Positions 60,835 through 64,000 of a stretch of DNA of 64,000 nt are shown here, one piece after another. The translations under genes were made by a program, and so were the position numbers. The stretch comes from an uncultured Mycolicibacterium sp. (GTDB lineage: Bacteria > Actinomycetota > Actinomycetes > Mycobacteriales > Mycobacteriaceae), in the NCBI RefSeq assembly GCF_937941905.1, contig NZ_CALDGS010000094.1, positions 150,315 through 214,314 of the forward strand, written 5' to 3'. How positions within the stretch are numbered: position 1 is the first letter of the stretch; each line of letters begins with the position of its first letter. Below the pieces are notes generated by a model, which searched no databases, was not told the DNA's origin, and was given only the letters and a program-made list of their open reading frames with translations.

Positions 60835-63800
60835 TCAAACCGCCTCCCCCCGTCCGGCGGGGTTCGGCGGTCCGGCGGGCCGGACCGCGGCCCGGCGCCG
60901 GGCACGCCGCGGCGGGGCCGCGGGCGCGGGCGGCTCGGGCGCCGCCGGGGCTGCATCGGTGGGCTCGGTGGCGGGTTCGGGCGCCGCGGTCGCCGCGGGC
61001 GCCACCGGCTCGTCGCCGGCTTCCTCGTCGTCGGCGGCGTCGTCGGCTTCCTCGTCACCGGTGCGGCCGTCGTCCTCCGGCTCGTCCCCGAAGTCCTCCC
61101 CGGCCTCCTCCTCGAACTCGTCGCCGGCCTCGCCGTCGAACTCCGCGTCGGCCTCGGTTTCGTCCTCCGCGTCGTCATCCGCGTCGTCATCGTCGGCGAA
61201 CCCGTCGCCGCCGTCGCGGTCGATCACCTCGATGTCGTCGTCGAGTTCGGCCTCGTCGTCGTCGAGGTCGACCTCGATCTCGTCGATCTCGGTGTCCTCG
61301 CCGTCGGCGTCGTCGTCGGTGTCCTCGATCTCGGCGTCCTCGACGTCGGCGTCGATCCCGGCCCCGGTGTCGGGGTCGGTCTCGGCCGCGCCGCCGTCCA
61401 GCGGCTCCGTCGGGTCGACGGTCAGCGCCTCGGCGGTGTCCGCGGCACCGGCGCCGGTCTCGGCGACCGCGCCGTCATGCTCGGCCACGGTCGCCTCGGT
61501 GCCGGTCCCCTCCCCGCCCTCGTCGGCGTGCTCGCTGCGCTGGGCCAGAGCCTTGAACAGCGGATGCTCGCCGGGCGGGTGCGGCGGCACCTTGGCGACC
61601 TGCACGTCGTCGGACTTGCCGCGCTTGCGCTTGCTGCGCCGGCCGCCGCCGGAGGACTCGCTCTTGCGGGTGCCCGGGGCGGCGGTATCGACCGGATCGG
61701 TGTGCAGCTGGATCCCGCGGCCGCCGCAGTGCGTGCAGGTGGTGGAGAACGCCTCGATCAGGCCGGTGCCGAGCCGCTTGCGGGTCAGCTGGACCAGGCC
61801 CAGCGAGGTCACCTCCGACACCTGGTGGCGGGTCCGGTCGCGGGCCAGCGCCTCGGTGAGCCGGCGCAGCACCAGGTCCCGGTTGGACTCCAGCACCATG
61901 TCGATGAAGTCGATCACCACGATGCCGCCGATGTCGCGCAGCCGCAGCTGGCGCACGATCTCCTCGGCCGCCTCCAGGTTGTTGCGGGTGACCGTCTGCT
62001 CCAGATTGCCGCCGGACCCGGTGAACTTGCCGGTGTTGACGTCGATGACGGTCATCGCCTCGGTGCGGTCGATGACCAGGGTGCCGCCCGAGGGCAGCCA
62101 CACCTTGCGGTCCATCGCCTTGGCGAGCTGCTCGTCGATGCGGTGCACGGCGAACACGTCCGGCCCGTCCGGGCTCGGCGGTTCGTACTTGGTCAGCCGC
62201 GGCAGCAGGTCCGGCGCGACCGAGGACACGTAGTCGTTGATGGTCTGCCAGGCGTGGTCGCCGGAGACGATCAGCCCGGAGAAGTCCTCGTTGAACAGGT
62301 CGCGGATGACCTTGACCAGCACGTCGGGCTCTTCGTAGAGCGTGACGGCCTGGCCCGCCTTCTTCTGGGTGAGCTCGGCGGCCTTGGCCTCGATCTCGGC
62401 CCAGCGCTGCTGCAGCCGCTCCACGTCGGCCTTGATGTCCTCGGCCTTCACGCCCTCCGAGGCGGTCCGAATGATCACCCCGGCGTCCGGCGGGACGACC
62501 TCGCGCAGGATCTCCTTGAGCCGCTGCCGCTCGGTGTCGGGCAGCTTGCGGCTGATGCCGGTCGACGACGCCCCCGGCACGTACACCAGGTAGCGGCCGG
62601 CCAGCGAAATCTGGGTGGTCAGCCGGGCGCCCTTGTGCCCGACCGGGTCCTTGCTGACCTGCACCACGACGTAGTCGCCCGGCTTGAGGGCCTGCTCGAT
62701 CTTGCGGTTGGCCCCGCCCAGGCCGGCGGCCTCCCAGTTGACCTCGCCGGCGTAGAGCACGCCGTTGCGGCCGCGGCCGATGTCGACGAACGCCGCCTCC
62801 ATCGAGGGCAGCACGTTCTGCACGATGCCCAGGTAGATGTTGCCGACCAGGGACGCCGAGGCGGCCGAGGTGACGAAGTGCTCCACCACCACGCCGTCCT
62901 CGAGCACGGCGATCTGGGTGTAGCGGGCCCCCTCGTGCGGCGGCTCGGTACGCACCTTCTCGCGCACCACCATGACGCGTTCGACGGCCTCGCGGCGGGC
63001 CAGGAACTCGGCCTCGCTCAGGATCGGCGGGCGGCGGCGCCCGGCGTCCCGGCCGTCGCGGCGGCGCTGGCGCTTGGCCTCCAGCCGGGTGGAGCCGGTG
63101 ATGCCCTGGATCTCCGAGTCCGGGTCGGTCTCCTTCTGGCGCGGGGCGCGCTCGTGGACGACCGTGTTCGGCGGGTCGTCGGGCGAGATGACGGGTTCGC
63201 CGTCGTCGCCGGTGCCGGCCTTGCGGCGGCGCCGCCGCCGGCGGCGCCGGGTGCTGCTGGTGCCCTCGGCGGTGGCGGCGGTGTCGTCAGCGGTGTCCTC
63301 GTCGGTGCCCTCGCCGGCGGCTTCCTCGTCGGTGGACTCGGCCGCTTCGGCGGACTCCTCGGCGACCGCACCGGGCTCCTCGGCGGCCGGTTCGTCGGTG
63401 CCGTCCTGCGACTCCCCGGTCTGCTCGCCGCGGCCGCGGCCGCGACCCCGCCGGCCCCGCCGGCGGCGCCGCCCGCTGGGCCGCTCGACCGGCTCCTCGA
63501 GCTCCTCGAGGTCGGCGTCCTCGGTGTCGTCCTCCTCCGGTTCGACCACCACCGGCTGCGGCGCGACGAACAACGGCAGGTAGTCCGGGCGCTCCACCAG
63601 CGCGGTGGTCGGCGTGGCGGTGCTGGTCTCCAGGATCAGCCGGGACTCGGGCTCGTCGGCCGTCTCGGGCTCGGCGTCGGCCTCGTCCTCGGCGACCGGC
63701 GACGGCGGGGCCACGAAGATCGGCTGCAGGGCCGGCTCGGCGGGGATCTCCGCCACCGGCCCCTCGTCGGCCGGGGCGGCCGGCTCGGCCGCTGCCTCGG

Positions 63801-64000
63801 CCGGCGCTGCTTCGTCCGGGGTGGCGGCTGCTGCGTCGGTTTCGTCCGGCGCTACCGAAGACGGGTCCGCACTCGCCGCCGGCACCTCCGGCGCCGGGGC
63901 GGGAGCCGCTTCCGCGGCGGGAGGTGCATCTACCGCTTCCGCGGCGGCAGCCTCATTCGCCGCTTCCGCGGCGGCAGCCTCATTCGCCGCTTCCGCGGCG
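60835..64000 (-). CDS. rne: Ribonuclease E/G, 5' end beyond the window
   Basis: At least 1055 residues; the reading frame stays open to 64000, so the true start is outside. Order: a long Ala/Glu/Pro-rich acidic N-terminal region, a basic RRRGRRGRGRG segment, the S1 domain (YTQIAVLEDGVVVEHFV...), the 5' sensor/RNase H-like part, the DNase-I-like catalytic part with metal-binding aspartates in AMTVIDVNTGKF and VVIDFIDMV, the Zn-link CTHCGGRG, then a very acidic C-terminal tail (DDDADGEDTEIDEIEVDLDD). It is the main mRNA/rRNA-processing endonuclease and degradosome scaffold. Confidence 0.95.
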   Translation of the reverse strand, partial: AAEAANEAAAAEAANEAAAAEAVDAPPAAEAAPAPAPEVPAASADPSSVAPDETDAAAATPDEAAPAEAAAEPAAPADEGPVAEIPAEPALQPIFVAPPSPVAEDEADAEPETADEPESRLILETSTATPTTALVERPDYLPLFVAPQPVVVEPEEDDTEDADLEELEEPVERPSGRRRRRGRRGRGRGRGEQTGESQDGTDEPAAEEPGAVAEESAEAAESTDEEAAGEGTDEDTADDTAATAEGTSSTRRRRRRRRRKAGTGDDGEPVISPDDPPNTVVHERAPRQKETDPDSEIQGITGSTRLEAKRQRRRDGRDAGRRRPPILSEAEFLARREAVERVMVVREKVRTEPPHEGARYTQIAVLEDGVVVEHFVTSAASASLVGNIYLGIVQNVLPSMEAAFVDIGRGRNGVLYAGEVNWEAAGLGGANRKIEQALKPGDYVVVQVSKDPVGHKGARLTTQISLAGRYLVYVPGASSTGISRKLPDTERQRLKEILREVVPPDAGVIIRTASEGVKAEDIKADVERLQQRWAEIEAKAAELTQKKAGQAVTLYEEPDVLVKVIRDLFNEDFSGLIVSGDHAWQTINDYVSSVAPDLLPRLTKYEPPSPDGPDVFAVHRIDEQLAKAMDRKVWLPSGGTLVIDRTEAMTVIDVNTGKFTGSGGNLEQTVTRNNLEAAEEIVRQLRLRDIGGIVVIDFIDMVLESNRDLVLRRLTEALARDRTRHQVSEVTSLGLVQLTRKRLGTGLIEAFSTTCTHCGGRGIQLHTDPVDTAAPGTRKSESSGGGRRSKRKRGKSDDVQVAKVPPHPPGEHPLFKALAQRSEHADEGGEGTGTEATVAEHDGAVAETGAGAADTAEALTVDPTEPLDGGAAETDPDTGAGIDADVEDAEIEDTDDDADGEDTEIDEIEVDLDDDEAELDDDIEVIDRDGGDGFADDDDADDDAEDETEADAEFDGEAGDEFEEEAGEDFGDEPEDDGRTGDEEADDAADDEEAGDEPVAPAATAAPEPATEPTDAAPAAPEPPAPAAPPRRARRRAAVRPAGPPNPAGRGEAV
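63933..64000 (-). repeat. 27-bp tandem repeat inside rne
   Basis: The unit at 63933-63959 is repeated exactly at 63960-63986 and again, cut by the window edge, from 63987. It encodes a nine-residue repeat of composition Ala6-Glu2-Asn (register AAAEAANEA) in the N-terminal disordered part of RNase E. The copy number beyond the edge is unknown, and the length may vary between strains. Confidence 0.85.

Noticed and set aside
61000..61430. Repetitive GTCGTC-type sequence considered as a repeat array
   Set aside because: It is codon-level low complexity of the acidic rne C terminus; there is no regular unit with spacers, so neither a CRISPR array nor a satellite.
60035..62233. 732-residue serine-rich plus-strand frame
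   Set aside because: Antisense of the acidic GAT/GAC-rich rne tail, which reads as poly-Ser; not a gene.

Overview
The window is high-GC actinobacterial DNA that I place in Mycobacterium sensu lato (a Mycolicibacterium-like species). The basis is the gene order of the core part: lepA, PemK-like gene, CBS protein, transglutaminase/alpha-E/ATP-grasp trio, rpsT, holA, comEC, comEA, degV, octT, gpgP, rsfS, nadD, then VWA protein, moxR, proA, then nadE, proB, obg, rpmA, rplU, rne. From memory this matches the order of M. tuberculosis Rv2404c to Rv2444c. The octT/gpgP pair (methylglucose lipopolysaccharide pathway), GTG starts and 4-bp GTGA/ATGA gene overlaps fit the same group. No database search was possible.

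Layout. (1) 92-1093: a 2OG-Fe(II)/isopenicillin-N-synthase-like oxygenase. (2) About 1.36-21.35 kb: an accessory catabolic island. It holds an acyl-CoA dehydrogenase, a polysaccharide-deacetylase-like hydrolase, a trimethylamine-dehydrogenase-like flavoprotein, an APC permease, an NDMA-type alcohol dehydrogenase, two MaoC hydratases, two SDRs, a DAO-type FAD oxidase, a divergent PucR activator, an aldehyde dehydrogenase, a thioesterase, a nitrilase-superfamily amidase, an acyl-CoA ligase and a short citrate-synthase/citryl-CoA-lyase-like enzyme. A decayed second thioesterase copy lies at its left end, and copies of a 35-40 bp motif lie outside both ends. The set reads as uptake and oxidative dismantling of an unidentified amine- or amide-bearing carboxylic compound. 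(3) 21.6-24.2 kb: lepA and a PemK-like gene. (4) 24.2-28.15 kb: a cobalamin-riboswitch-controlled ABC importer with two tandem substrate-binding lipoproteins. (5) 28.2-41.4 kb: SsuD-like monooxygenase, then core genes including the nadD-rsfS-gpgP-octT-degV operon and comEA-comEC-holA. (6) 41.4-47.9 kb: an inserted GntR-regulated operon of APC permease, GlpK-like kinase, GlpA-like [2Fe-2S] flavoprotein and a pyridine-nucleotide-disulphide-type flavoprotein. (7) 48-51.6 kb: VWA/MoxR/ProA. (8) 51.7-53.9 kb: enoyl-CoA hydratase, then a SAM-I/IV-clan riboswitch-like leader before two unrecognised overlapping genes. (9) 53.9-64 kb: nadE, isochorismatase-fold hydrolase, sirtuin, proB, obg, rpmA, rplU and a 5'-truncated rne running off the right edge.

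Most notable signals: the SAM-IV-like leader in front of unknown genes (52.64-52.78 kb), the B12 riboswitch with twin binding proteins (28.04-28.14 kb), the PucR island with a dehydrogenase lacking the flavinylation cysteine and an SDR lacking its catalytic Tyr/Lys, and the GntR operon with a DasR-like operator. I saw no tRNA, rRNA, CRISPR array, transposase or phage gene.
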